Of a stretch of DNA of 35,898 nucleotides, positions 35,768 through 35,898 are shown piece after piece; positions within the stretch are counted from its first letter, which is position 1, and each line of letters opens with the position of its first letter. Below the pieces are notes generated by a model. That model did no database searches. It was not told the DNA's origin and worked only from the letters and a program-made list of their open reading frames with translations. Source of the DNA: Gemmatimonadota bacterium (GTDB taxonomy: Bacteria > Gemmatimonadota > Gemmatimonadetes > Longimicrobiales > Gaopeijiaceae); NCBI GenBank assembly GCA_013043565.1, contig JABDNZ010000387.1:1-35898 (forward strand), read 5' to 3'. Position numbers and translations under genes: made by a program.

Positions 35768-35898
35768 TCAAACCTCTACAGAAGATTTCTGTCCGCGCTT
35801 ATAGAGCCATACGCCGCCCCCGATGACTGCGGCGGCCACCAACAACACCAGGGCGATCAGGACTGCCTTCACCAACACAACGAGGACGCCCAGTAGCC
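35768..35898 (-). CDS. Partial CDS: C-terminal TM helix of an unknown membrane protein (truncated by window end)
   Basis: Reverse-complement reads ...LLGVLVVLVKAVLIALVLLVAAAVIGGGVWLYKRGQKSSVEV-stop, hydrophobic helix plus basic tail. Confidence 0.5.
   Translation of the reverse strand, partial: LLGVLVVLVKAVLIALVLLVAAAVIGGGVWLYKRGQKSSVEV

Noticed and set aside
1-35898. CRISPR array, transposon ends, rRNA or tRNA genes
   Set aside because: No regularly spaced repeats, transposase-like ORFs or recognisable rRNA/tRNA segments were seen by eye; tRNAscan-SE/Infernal would be decisive

Overview
High-GC bacterial chromosome window. The gene mix (S46 peptidase, DUF481, PCu(A)C, an apparent TonB-plug-like remnant) suggests Gemmatimonadota or a relative, but this is inference only. 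The main feature is a ~16.4 kb minus-strand run of mostly overlapping genes (18563 down to 2112): korA-korB-(unknown 331 aa protein)-rnfB-giant PFOR-rnfC-rnfD-rnfG-rnfE-rnfA-(NqrM-like Cys protein)-apbE-(two paralogous Cys-rich proteins). A 2-oxoacid:ferredoxin oxidoreductase of the KGOR type and a fused pyruvate:ferredoxin oxidoreductase with a C-terminal ferredoxin-like domain on an Ala/Pro linker are thus physically integrated into a complete Rnf ion-pump operon. This is the best candidate for an undescribed system. Flanking genes are mpl, thrB (frameshifted)-thrC, feoAB with a Fur-like box, a D-cysteine desulfhydrase family enzyme, a Tat-type M20 amidohydrolase, an RsmC-like methyltransferase, PCu(A)C, an S46 dipeptidyl-peptidase (DPP11-like specificity residue), DUF481, a stand-alone tRNA-binding domain, an ABC-2 exporter, an AraC-GyrI regulator, DinB and a TGS/DRG-like GTPase. 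I saw no CRISPR array, rRNA or transposon. All assignments come from reading the translations; no database search was run.
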